Assembly (NCBI RefSeq): GCF_001605895.1
Contig: NZ_LUAW01000022.1
Location: forward strand, 30-64,029
DNA: 64,000 nt
Source: Acinetobacter pragensis
GTDB lineage: Bacteria > Pseudomonadota > Gammaproteobacteria > Pseudomonadales > Moraxellaceae
Reading direction: 5' to 3'
Made by a program: the position numbers and the translations under genes. This document shows positions 1-6,858 of the stretch, one piece after another. Under the pieces are notes generated by a model. That model saw nothing but the letters and a program-made list of their open reading frames with translations. It made no database searches and had not been told where the DNA came from. How positions within the stretch are numbered: position 1 is the stretch's first letter; each line of letters opens with the position of its first letter.

Positions 1-112
1 TAACGCGGCCAACTGCGTGCACTGCAAAACTTGCGATATCAAAGATCCGTCTCAGAACATCACATGGGTAACACCGGAAGGCGGCGGCGGCCCTAATTAC
101 CCGAATATGTAA
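1..112 (+). CDS. ETF-ubiquinone oxidoreductase, C-terminal end (partial)
   Basis: This is the last 36 codons of a gene that starts before the window, read in the frame that begins at base 2 and ends with TAA at 110-112. The peptide contains [16 protein letters not shown] followed by a Gly-rich stretch and PNYPNM. This matches the C-terminal 4Fe-4S cluster segment of electron transfer flavoprotein-ubiquinone oxidoreductase, which passes electrons from acyl-CoA dehydrogenases via ETF to the quinone pool at the inner membrane. The Cys spacing and the GGGGP tail are typical of this family. An acyl-CoA dehydrogenase that would feed this pathway lies at 23329-25152. The call rests on a short piece, but the motif is distinctive. 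Confidence 0.85.
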   Translation, partial: NAANCVHCKTCDIKDPSQNITWVTPEGGGGPNYPNM

Positions 113-173
113 TTAATATTTGAGTATGTGGAAAATGAAAAACTCTATTTTGAAATGATAAATGAGGCGTTCA

Positions 174-272
174 ATGGAAGAACACAATAAACTGCAGCCT
201 GAATTTCGAGTACTGGTTTTATTGGCATCTATTGGCTTTTTTATGCAAGCCTTAGATACCACTATCTCCTAA
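174..272 (+). pseudogene. N-terminal remnant of a DHA2-family MFS drug transporter
   Basis: A 32-codon reading frame begins with ATG at 174 and stops with TAA at 270-272. Its peptide contains FRVLVLLASIGFFMQALDTT, which looks like the first membrane helix and the conserved motif of EmrB/QacA-type (DHA2) 14-helix exporters, where the sequence normally continues with a variant of IVNTALP. The frame stops right at that point and the next gene begins 65 bases later, so more than 90 percent of the transporter is missing. I see no further transporter sequence before the oxidase. It is most simply a deletion relic. A functional 32-residue peptide is possible but unsupported. Confidence 0.6.
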
Positions 273-336
273 TGCGCAACTGAATGATTTCTAGGCTATT
301 TACAACTTGTTTTACTTCTTGCAAGGTCTGAAAACG

Positions 337-1746
337 ATGAATGCTCCAGTCGCTTTAACCCCAGAGTTATTAACCCAATTGACCGCTATTGTCGGTGAAA
401 ACCGCATTAAAACTGATGCGGACAGTCTCGAAAATTGGGGACGTGACCATACCAAGCACTTCGACCCAAACCCGTCGGTCATCGTTTTTCCGTCATCGAC
501 CGAGCAAGTGCAGGCCATTGTTAAGCTTGCGAATCAATTTAATACCGCAATCACCCCATCTGGCGGACGCACAGGCTTATCTGCCGGCGCAGTCGCGACC
601 AATGGCGAAATTGTGGTGAGCATGGATAAAATGAACCAAGTGCTGGAGTTTTTCCCAGCAGACCGCATGGTTCGTGTGCAGGTGGGCATTGTGACCGAAC
701 AGCTGCAGAACTATGCCGAAGAACAGGGCATGTACTACCCGGTAGATTTTGCATCGGCAGGTTCATCGCAAATTGGCGGCAACATCGGCACCAATGCTGG
801 CGGCATTAAAGTGATTAAATACGGCATGACCCGCAACTGGGTGCTGGGTTTAACCGTGGTAACCGGCAAAGGCGATGTGCTGCGTTTAAACAAAGGCATG
901 ATTAAAAATGCAACGGGTTATGCGCTGCAGCATTTATTCATTGGCGGTGAGGGCACTTTGGGCTTAGTGACTGAAGCGGAAATTAAGCTTGAGCGCCAAC
1001 CGCAAGACCTGCAAGTGATGGTTCTGGGTGTGCCGGATTTTGATGCGATCATGCCGGTACTGCATGCCTTCCAAAATAAAATTGATTTAACTGCATTTGA
1101 ATTCTTTGGTGAATTGGCCATGCAGAAAGTGCTTGACCGCGGTCATGTGCAGCGCCCGTTTGAAACTGAATGCCCATTTTATGTCTTGCTTGAATTTGAA
1201 GCGCCGTATGAGCCGATTATGGATGCGGCGATGGAAATTTTTGAGCACTGCATGGAGCAGGGCTGGGTGTTGGACGGGGTAATGAGCCAAAGTCTGGAAC
1301 AAGTGCACAGCTTATGGCGTCTGCGTGAAGATATCTCTGAAACGATTGCGCCATTTACGCCGTACAAAAATGATATTTCAGTGTTAATTACGCATGTGCC
1401 TGCATTTATTAAAGAAATTGATGCAATTGTGGCACAGAATTATCCTGATTTTGAAATTTGCTGGTTCGGCCATATTGGCGACGGCAACCTGCACTTGAAT
1501 ATTTTAAAGCCTGCAGATTTAAGCAAAGATGAATTCTTTGATAAATGCAAAGTGGTGAACAAATATGTCTTTGAAATTGTGCAAAAATACGATGGCTCAA
1601 TTTCTGCAGAGCACGGTGTGGGCATGACCAAAAAGCCGTATTTGGGCTACACCCGTTCAGCAGAAGAAATTGAATACATGAAAGCACTGAAAAAAGTGTT
1701 TGACCCGCATGGCATTATGAACCCAGGCAAATTATTCGATCTTTAA
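337..1746 (+). CDS. FAD-binding oxidoreductase (GlcD / D-2-hydroxyacid dehydrogenase type)
   Basis: The 469-residue protein has an N-terminal PCMH-type FAD-binding domain (VIVFPSSTEQVQAIVKLANQ, then PSGGRTGLSAGA and GGNIGTNAGGIKVIKYGMTR). The C-terminal GlcD-type half has GHIGDGNLHLNI, SAEHGVG and the terminal MNPGKLFD. Such enzymes oxidise D-2-hydroxyacids (lactate, glycolate, 2-hydroxyglutarate) and pass electrons to flavin and then to a quinone or ETF. The substrate cannot be read from sequence. I chose the ATG at 337 because AAGG lies 10 bases upstream; an in-frame ATG at 307 would add ten non-conserved residues. A terminator follows at once, so the gene is probably monocistronic. The neighbouring ETF-QO gene fits an electron-transfer role. 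Confidence 0.85.
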   Translation: MNAPVALTPELLTQLTAIVGENRIKTDADSLENWGRDHTKHFDPNPSVIVFPSSTEQVQAIVKLANQFNTAITPSGGRTGLSAGAVATNGEIVVSMDKMNQVLEFFPADRMVRVQVGIVTEQLQNYAEEQGMYYPVDFASAGSSQIGGNIGTNAGGIKVIKYGMTRNWVLGLTVVTGKGDVLRLNKGMIKNATGYALQHLFIGGEGTLGLVTEAEIKLERQPQDLQVMVLGVPDFDAIMPVLHAFQNKIDLTAFEFFGELAMQKVLDRGHVQRPFETECPFYVLLEFEAPYEPIMDAAMEIFEHCMEQGWVLDGVMSQSLEQVHSLWRLREDISETIAPFTPYKNDISVLITHVPAFIKEIDAIVAQNYPDFEICWFGHIGDGNLHLNILKPADLSKDEFFDKCKVVNKYVFEIVQKYDGSISAEHGVGMTKKPYLGYTRSAEEIEYMKALKKVFDPHGIMNPGKLFDL

Positions 1747-1760
1747 TTTTTAAAGATTTA

Positions 1761-1789
1761 AAAAAACGCATCTGAGGATGCGTTTTTTT
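1761..1789 (+). terminator. Rho-independent terminator after the FAD oxidase
   Basis: AAAAAACGCATC and GATGCGTTTTTT form a perfect stem around a TGAG loop and end in a T run, 15 bases after the stop codon of the FAD-linked oxidase. Confidence 0.85.
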
Positions 1790-1897
1790 ATGGCTGTTTT
1801 TTATTTATGCTCTACACAGGCTTACATTTGCTAAATAGTGTAAAAGATAGAAAAACGGCATGATGTGCAAGGTTATTATAAACTTGGGGTAAGAATT

Positions 1898-2269
1898 ATG
1901 TTGCGAGTATTGGCTGCAGCCGTAATTTGCGCAGGCGTTTTGTCTGGCTGTGCGACAACACAGAAAATTGTCAATAAAGTGGGTACGTCAGAAACACCAC
2001 TGGCTCAGGTGTTGAAAGAGCGTCCGGATTTGCGTAAGAATTTAGCCACAGTTGAAATCCGTCAGTACTTTAACCGTGTGGAGTCGCCAACGGCGGCAGA
2101 AGTGAAAGTGACAGAAACGGGTTTAATGGATGATTCCGTCCGTTCAGTCCGTACCATTTACCGCTTTAAGCATGTGGATGGTGACTGGGAACGTACGAGC
2201 ACGCAAAAGGAATACCAATGCCAGCGCGGGAAAAATACCAAAACTTTCCAAACTGCAAAATGCCCTTAA
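1898..2269 (+). CDS. small lipoprotein of unknown function
   Basis: This is a 123-residue protein with a lipoprotein signal peptide: a short basic start, a hydrophobic stretch and the lipobox LSGC, with the acylated Cys at residue 18. The mature part has no domain I recognise. It contains two Cys near the C-terminus (YQCQRG and TAKCP) that could form a disulphide. The ATG at 1898 is preceded by GGGG at suitable spacing, and an upstream in-frame start at 1865 would put 11 residues before the signal peptide. It sits between two terminators as a single-gene unit. Location is probably the periplasmic face of a membrane; the residue after the Cys is Ala, so the outer membrane is more likely. Confidence 0.7.
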   Translation: MLRVLAAAVICAGVLSGCATTQKIVNKVGTSETPLAQVLKERPDLRKNLATVEIRQYFNRVESPTAAEVKVTETGLMDDSVRSVRTIYRFKHVDGDWERTSTQKEYQCQRGKNTKTFQTAKCP

Positions 2270-2312
2270 TCAATCTTTGATTTATGATTGAAATTCGGGC
2301 TGTAATGCCTCA

Positions 2313-2343
2313 TAAAAAGCGTATCGGTGGATGCGCTTTTTTA
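2313..2343 (+). terminator. Rho-independent terminator after the small lipoprotein
   Basis: AAAAGCGTATC pairs with GATGCGCTTTT (one G-U pair) around a GGTG loop, followed by T residues. It separates the lipoprotein gene from the AbiH-like gene and shields the latter from readthrough. Confidence 0.8.
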
Positions 2344-2360
2344 TTGGATAAATAAGAACA

Positions 2361-3746
2361 ATGAATATTTTAATTGTGGGTAATGGCTTTGATTTGTCGC
2401 ACTATTTGCCGACGAAGTATGACCATTTTATGGATGTGATGAGAGCAATCGAGGAAAAAGATACAGGGCAAAAAATCAAGGATTTATCAATTTATAAGGT
2501 TGATGAATGGATGGAAAAAATAGATAAAATGCTTGAGAAAAAAACTGATTGGGAGTTTCCTGATTATGCAATGAGTTTTGATGCACTTTTTTCTAAAACA
2601 AGAGAATTCAATTTTATTGAGAAAACGAAAGAATTTTATTTAACTGAAAACATTAAAATATCAACAAAAGATGTTTTGAAATTACAATGTCGTTTAGAGT
2701 TAAATCGTTGGTATCAATATTTTAAAAAGCATGTAAAAGAAGTAAAAACTTGGATTGATTTTGAATTAAAAATCGAGGAAGTCATATTTAGCTTTGCTCA
2801 GGCAATTCCATTTATTGAACAGCAAAATAGAAACTCATCAAACTCTTTTAGTATGAGTGAGTGGAAGCAAGAAGTAGGTAAAAAGAATACTATAATTTTG
2901 GAAAGTTTTAATATTTTTGAAATAAAGGGGCAAAGAAATGGATTTAATAAACAATTTTGTTATGGAAGCAATGATAGTCATGGAATGAATTCAGTATTAT
3001 TTTTATCATTTGCATATGAACAGTTAGAAGAATTTATAAAAATTTTTGATTTGTATTTAGAGTTGGTCGTATCGCAGTTAACAGCTAATTGCTTACTTGG
3101 AATTGATTCAAAGGATTGGGTTTATCCTGATAAAATTTTTTCATTTAATTATACGAATACATTTCAGCGTATTTATGATTTAGTAGACGTTGAATATCTA
3201 CATGGAGGTCATGGTCAGTATCAAAATATTGTTTTAGGTATTTCTGATATTGAAGATGATGGCTTAAAGAAACTAAAGGCATTTGGCTTTACGAAGTACC
3301 ATCAAAAATTGTTTAAAGACACTGACTATTTATTTTTGGATAAATATAAATCAGATGTTGAGATACATAAAAGAAAAGTTGAATATTTTGAAAAAGATCT
3401 TGGCTATAATGATCCATTAGCTAAAAAATTTGCTAGACAAGATTTAATGGAAGTAGATAGTAAACTTAATTTAAATATTAGCATTTGGGGACATTCACTA
3501 GATGTCTCGGACAAGGATTATATTATAGATATCTTTAGCCTAAATGATGATATCGATCGAAATGTTCGAGTTACAGTTTATTACTTTGATAAAACTGCAA
3601 AATTTTCATTACTTAATAATTTATTAGCCATTTTAGGTAAAGATAAAGTTGAACAATGGATGAAAAATAAATGGCTTTGCTTTAAGCCTAACCCAGAGAT
3701 TAAGTTTTTTGCTCAAGAGAGTTTAGATGTGGATCAAGTATCCTAA
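2361..3746 (+). CDS. AbiH-family abortive-infection (anti-phage) protein
   Basis: The 461-residue protein opens with MNILIVGNGFDLSHYLPTKY, the signature start of the AbiH family (NGFDL followed by a short Leu-Pro-Thr segment). It later carries FNYTNTFQRIYD with YLHG, and a C-terminal IWGHSLDVSDKDYI motif, all typical of the family. AbiH was described from lactococcal plasmids as causing abortive infection by phage; the biochemical mechanism is unclear. The gene is strikingly AT-rich and uses AT-ending codons, unlike its neighbours, which suggests horizontal acquisition. It stands alone between a terminator and an inverted repeat, without a partner gene, integrase or transposase. The SD sequence before ATG 2361 is weak (AAGAA). 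Confidence 0.85.
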   Translation: MNILIVGNGFDLSHYLPTKYDHFMDVMRAIEEKDTGQKIKDLSIYKVDEWMEKIDKMLEKKTDWEFPDYAMSFDALFSKTREFNFIEKTKEFYLTENIKISTKDVLKLQCRLELNRWYQYFKKHVKEVKTWIDFELKIEEVIFSFAQAIPFIEQQNRNSSNSFSMSEWKQEVGKKNTIILESFNIFEIKGQRNGFNKQFCYGSNDSHGMNSVLFLSFAYEQLEEFIKIFDLYLELVVSQLTANCLLGIDSKDWVYPDKIFSFNYTNTFQRIYDLVDVEYLHGGHGQYQNIVLGISDIEDDGLKKLKAFGFTKYHQKLFKDTDYLFLDKYKSDVEIHKRKVEYFEKDLGYNDPLAKKFARQDLMEVDSKLNLNISIWGHSLDVSDKDYIIDIFSLNDDIDRNVRVTVYYFDKTAKFSLLNNLLAILGKDKVEQWMKNKWLCFKPNPEIKFFAQESLDVDQVS

Positions 3747-3768
3747 ATCTGCAACACAGAAAACAACA

Positions 3769-3802
3769 TTAGCCTCTCGAACAGATTAAAGTGAGAGGCT
3801 AA
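3769..3802. repeat. perfect 10-bp inverted repeat downstream of the AbiH-like gene
   Basis: TTAGCCTCTC and GAGAGGCTAA are perfect inverted copies separated by 14 bases. No T run follows on either strand, so it is not a classic intrinsic terminator. It may be a weak terminator or a boundary relic of the AT-rich insertion. Confidence 0.55.
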
Positions 3803-3834
3803 AATGAATCATCTTCAAGTATTCAAATAATAAC

Positions 3835-4698
3835 ATGAAAACCCTCGCCTTTATTCATAACACCACAACCCGATCCGCTGTAGGTGACTTTGCTCCAGTC
3901 ACCTCAGTCTTTTCCCATTATGAATTAGGCAATACCGTTTCACCCTTTTTATTGCTTGACCATATTGGCCCCGGCACACTTAAGCCTATTCAGCTGCGTA
4001 AAGAGGTTGATGAACATCCGCACCGCGGTTTTGAAACCGTCACCATTATGTTTAAAGGCGAACTGGAACACCGCGACTCTACAGGCGGCGGTGGAATCAT
4101 TTCTGCGGGTGATGTGCAATGGATGACAGCTGCATCTGGAGTCATTCATAAAGAAGTATTCAGCGACGCTTTTTCTCAAAGCGGCGGGCCCTTTGAGATG
4201 CTGCAGCTGTGGGTTAACTTGCCGGCCAAAGATAAAATGAATCCGCCGCGCTACCAAAGCTTGAGTAAAGCCAGCATACCCAAAGCAGATTTAGCCAATG
4301 ATGCAGGCTTTGTCCGTGTGATAGCGGGGGAGTTTCAAGGGCAAACTGGCCCCGCGCAAACCCATACCCCTATGCAGGTGTATGATGTATACCTGCATCA
4401 AGGCCATACGTTGCAGCTGCCTGCGCAGGAAGGTGACACTACGCTTATTTATATGTGTTCTGGACGCGCATCATTTGCCGAAACAAATGAAGAACTGACA
4501 GATCATGCTGTGGCCGTCATGTCCAGCCACGGTCAACAGGTTGAATTGACCGCACAGCGGAACTGCTCAATTTTATATTTAAGCGCCCAGCCGCTAAACG
4601 AACCCATATCTGGCCGCGGCTATTTTGTAATGAATACTTTTGATGAAATAGTGCAGGCGTATGAAGATCTTAAGAACAATCAGTTCATTCAGCCTTAA
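3835..4698 (+). CDS. pirin family protein
   Basis: The 287-residue bicupin protein carries the pirin signature in its N-terminal domain: DEHPHRGFETVTIMFKGE, then HRDSTGGGGIISAGDVQWM and SGVIHKE. The two His of the HPH element, a later His and a Glu are the usual mononuclear Fe ligands. A C-terminal pirin domain follows (about residues 170-280). Bacterial pirins have been reported as quercetinases and as modulators of central metabolism; the role here cannot be read from sequence. The length is normal for the family. No strong SD is visible before ATG 3835. It is a single gene between the AbiH insertion and the leader of the efflux gene. Confidence 0.9.
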   Translation: MKTLAFIHNTTTRSAVGDFAPVTSVFSHYELGNTVSPFLLLDHIGPGTLKPIQLRKEVDEHPHRGFETVTIMFKGELEHRDSTGGGGIISAGDVQWMTAASGVIHKEVFSDAFSQSGGPFEMLQLWVNLPAKDKMNPPRYQSLSKASIPKADLANDAGFVRVIAGEFQGQTGPAQTHTPMQVYDVYLHQGHTLQLPAQEGDTTLIYMCSGRASFAETNEELTDHAVAVMSSHGQQVELTAQRNCSILYLSAQPLNEPISGRGYFVMNTFDEIVQAYEDLKNNQFIQP

Positions 4699-4762
4699 TG
4701 CGTGAATGCCTGCGCAGAAGGCGGCTTCAAAAAATTTACAATACAATATAGGCAAACACTGC

Positions 4763-4860
4763 TAAAATACAGGGACTTAAATCTGCGGGTGTACGGGTTT
4801 AAGTGCATCTTATTTCACCCTGTTTTTTATTTCTTTTAAGCGCCTTGTGAATGCGGCGCT
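4763..4860 (+). promoter_or_regulatory. candidate promoter and structured leader upstream of craA
   Basis: An extended -10-like element (TGC then TAAAAT, 4763-4768) is followed by nested pairing: CAGGG (4770-4774) with CCCTG, and ACTTAAA with TTTAAGT, ending in a T run at about 4822-4827. An alternative stem, GGGTG (about 4787) with CACCC (about 4816), is mutually exclusive with the first. A second GC-rich hairpin, AGCGCC with GGCGCT, spans 4839-4860. About 110 bases remain before the craA start. The layout resembles an attenuated leader. I could not match it to a riboswitch class I know, so the function is inferred. Confidence 0.35.
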
Positions 4861-4974
4861 CTCTGTGATCTCCAAATTTTAATTATTTATTACAGTGCTT
4901 GTCGTTGGGCTGACGTGTCTCTCCCCGAAAATAGACCATGCCCAATCCTGTACGCATCATATATGTAGATAACA

Positions 4975-6204
4975 ATGCAAAACGTACATACTGCAAAGTT
5001 AAGCCGTGCCACCTTAATGTTTCCATTGGCACTGGTCTTATTTGAATTTTCCGTCTATATCGGTAACGATTTAGTCCAGCCAGCCATGCTGGCCATTACT
5101 CAGGATTTTGGCGTCAGCAGTTCTTGGGCGCCATCATCCATGTCATTTTATCTGCTGGGCGGCGCTTGTGTTGCGGCTGTTTTAGGCCCGCTGTCTGACC
5201 GTGTCGGGCGCAAGAAGGTCCTGCTGGGCGGCGTGGCATTTTTCACCCTGTGCTGTTTAGCGATTTTGCTGACCCATAGCATTGAAAGCTTTTTAACGCT
5301 GCGCTTTTTGCAGGGTTTTGGTCTATCGGTTATTTCCGCTGTGGGCTATGCGGCGATTCAGGAAACTTTTGAAGAGCGTGATGCCATTAAAGTGATGGCG
5401 CTGATGGCGAATATTTCCCTGCTGGCGCCTTTGCTTGGGCCAGTGCTGGGCGCATTTTTAATTGATCATGTGTCATGGCATTGGGGCTTTATCGGCATTG
5501 CCATGCTGTCTTTTTTAAGCTGGTTTGGCCTGAAAGCAAAAATGCCGAAACAGCAGCGCAGCATGCCTAAGCAGCCGATCGGCTATATTCTAGATGACTT
5601 TAAGCAGGTGTTTAAAAATAAGCGCTTTTTAGGCCTGACTTTAGGTTTGCCGATGGTTGCCATGCCGCTGATGCTGTGGATTGCGCTGTCTCCAGTCATG
5701 CTGGTCGAAGAGCTGGGACTCAGCAGCATGCAATATGGCTTAGCGCAGTTTCCTGTATTGGGCGGACTGATTGTCGGCAATATCGTGCTGATTAAAATCA
5801 TCGACAAGCTGCCTTTAGGCAAAACGATCTTGATTGGCTTGCCGCTGATGCTCGTAGGTACAGGAGCCGTACTGCTGGGAAGCATTTTCCCGCAATACTT
5901 TTTATACAGCGCGATTTTAGGCATGACGTTGGTCAGTTTTGGCGAAGGCATCAGTTTTTCAGTTCTGTACCGCTTTGCCTTAATGTCTTCCGAAGTCTCA
6001 AAAGGCACTGTGGCTGCTGCTGTTTCCGTGCTGATGATGTTCTGCTTCTTTATTGTGATTGAACTGGTGCGGGTACTGTATGAACACTTCCATATTTGGG
6101 CCTACGGGGTGTCATGTTTTGCCCTTATTGCACTGTGGTTCAGTTTTCCGCGCGGTGTATTGAAAAGTATTTTGCAGCAAAGAAAGGCAGAAGGGGAGTT
6201 TTAA
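4975..6204 (+). CDS. craA: CraA/MdfA-type multidrug MFS transporter (chloramphenicol efflux)
   Basis: The 409-residue, 12-helix major facilitator closely resembles Acinetobacter CraA and E. coli MdfA, proton-driven exporters of chloramphenicol and other drugs in the inner membrane. Helix 1 keeps the acidic residues of the MdfA-type motif, LFEFSVYIGNDLVQPAML, with Glu24 and Asp32 lining the substrate cavity. Motif A follows at GPLSDRVGRKKV (about residues 70-81). Later conserved segments include GEGISFSVLYRFALMSSEVS. The length is normal and no key residue is missing. The gene is preceded by about 275 non-coding bases with possible attenuator structure and followed by a strong terminator, so it is likely monocistronic. 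Confidence 0.88.
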   Translation: MQNVHTAKLSRATLMFPLALVLFEFSVYIGNDLVQPAMLAITQDFGVSSSWAPSSMSFYLLGGACVAAVLGPLSDRVGRKKVLLGGVAFFTLCCLAILLTHSIESFLTLRFLQGFGLSVISAVGYAAIQETFEERDAIKVMALMANISLLAPLLGPVLGAFLIDHVSWHWGFIGIAMLSFLSWFGLKAKMPKQQRSMPKQPIGYILDDFKQVFKNKRFLGLTLGLPMVAMPLMLWIALSPVMLVEELGLSSMQYGLAQFPVLGGLIVGNIVLIKIIDKLPLGKTILIGLPLMLVGTGAVLLGSIFPQYFLYSAILGMTLVSFGEGISFSVLYRFALMSSEVSKGTVAAAVSVLMMFCFFIVIELVRVLYEHFHIWAYGVSCFALIALWFSFPRGVLKSILQQRKAEGEF

Positions 6205-6210
6205 CACCCG

Positions 6211-6249
6211 CCATAAAAAATCCCTCAATCAATGGGGGATTTTTTATGG
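6211..6249 (+). terminator. Rho-independent terminator after craA
   Basis: CCATAAAAAATCCC and GGGATTTTTTATGG form a perfect 14-bp stem. The A and T runs inside the arms mean it can work on either strand. Confidence 0.8.
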
Positions 6250-6364
6250 GATAGACAATAAAAATTACAGGGTGCGCAGGGCTGGCTTAAAAGGCCCCAT
6301 TCAAGCGGTGATGTCTTCTTTATGGATGCGTAATGATGGAGCAGGAACTTTTATTTAATCAGAC

Positions 6365-6664
6365 TCAAGCTTCGGCCTGAGGCTGTTCAATTTTTTTTAA
6401 TTTAGCATCAAAAACGAAAGGCCCAAATGGCAGGATAGATGCAATCAAACCCAGTAAAAACATTTTTATAGACCATTTTTGCTTTTCGCAGACGGCAAAT
6501 AGAACAACCAGAAATCCAATAAAGAGCAGTCCGTGCCCCATGCCGACATATTTAACCAAAATCGGATTATCCAGCCAATATTTCATGGGCATGGCAATAA
6601 ACAGCAGCAACAAAAAAGAAATGCCTTCGAGCGCGCCAACAATGCGTAAAGTTTGAATATTCAT
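6365..6664 (-). CDS. DUF3817 family small membrane protein
   Basis: This is a 99-residue protein with three predicted membrane segments (about residues 9-25, 35-55 and 65-85). The family pattern is RIVGALEGISFLLLLF near the start and KYVGMGHGLLFIGF in the middle, ending in a charged tail. It matches DUF3817, conserved inner-membrane proteins of unknown function. I chose the ATG at 6664; two codons upstream an in-frame GTG at 6670 is also possible. It is a single gene on the minus strand, convergent with craA. Confidence 0.8.
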   Translation of the reverse strand: MNIQTLRIVGALEGISFLLLLFIAMPMKYWLDNPILVKYVGMGHGLLFIGFLVVLFAVCEKQKWSIKMFLLGLIASILPFGPFVFDAKLKKIEQPQAEA

Positions 6665-6858
6665 GGTCACTGCTTTAATGAGGATGAACCCTGAGTGTAC
6701 TGAATTTAAACCCGAAAAAGAACTATGCTTATTTAATTATTATGATAAAAATCAAATATTAAAACCAAGCTAAGGGCTAGGTTTTTGTACTGAAAATTTT
6801 TAAAGGCACGGGGCTGTCCATTTCAAAAAATAGTTTAACTTGATTTTGAATAAGCGCT

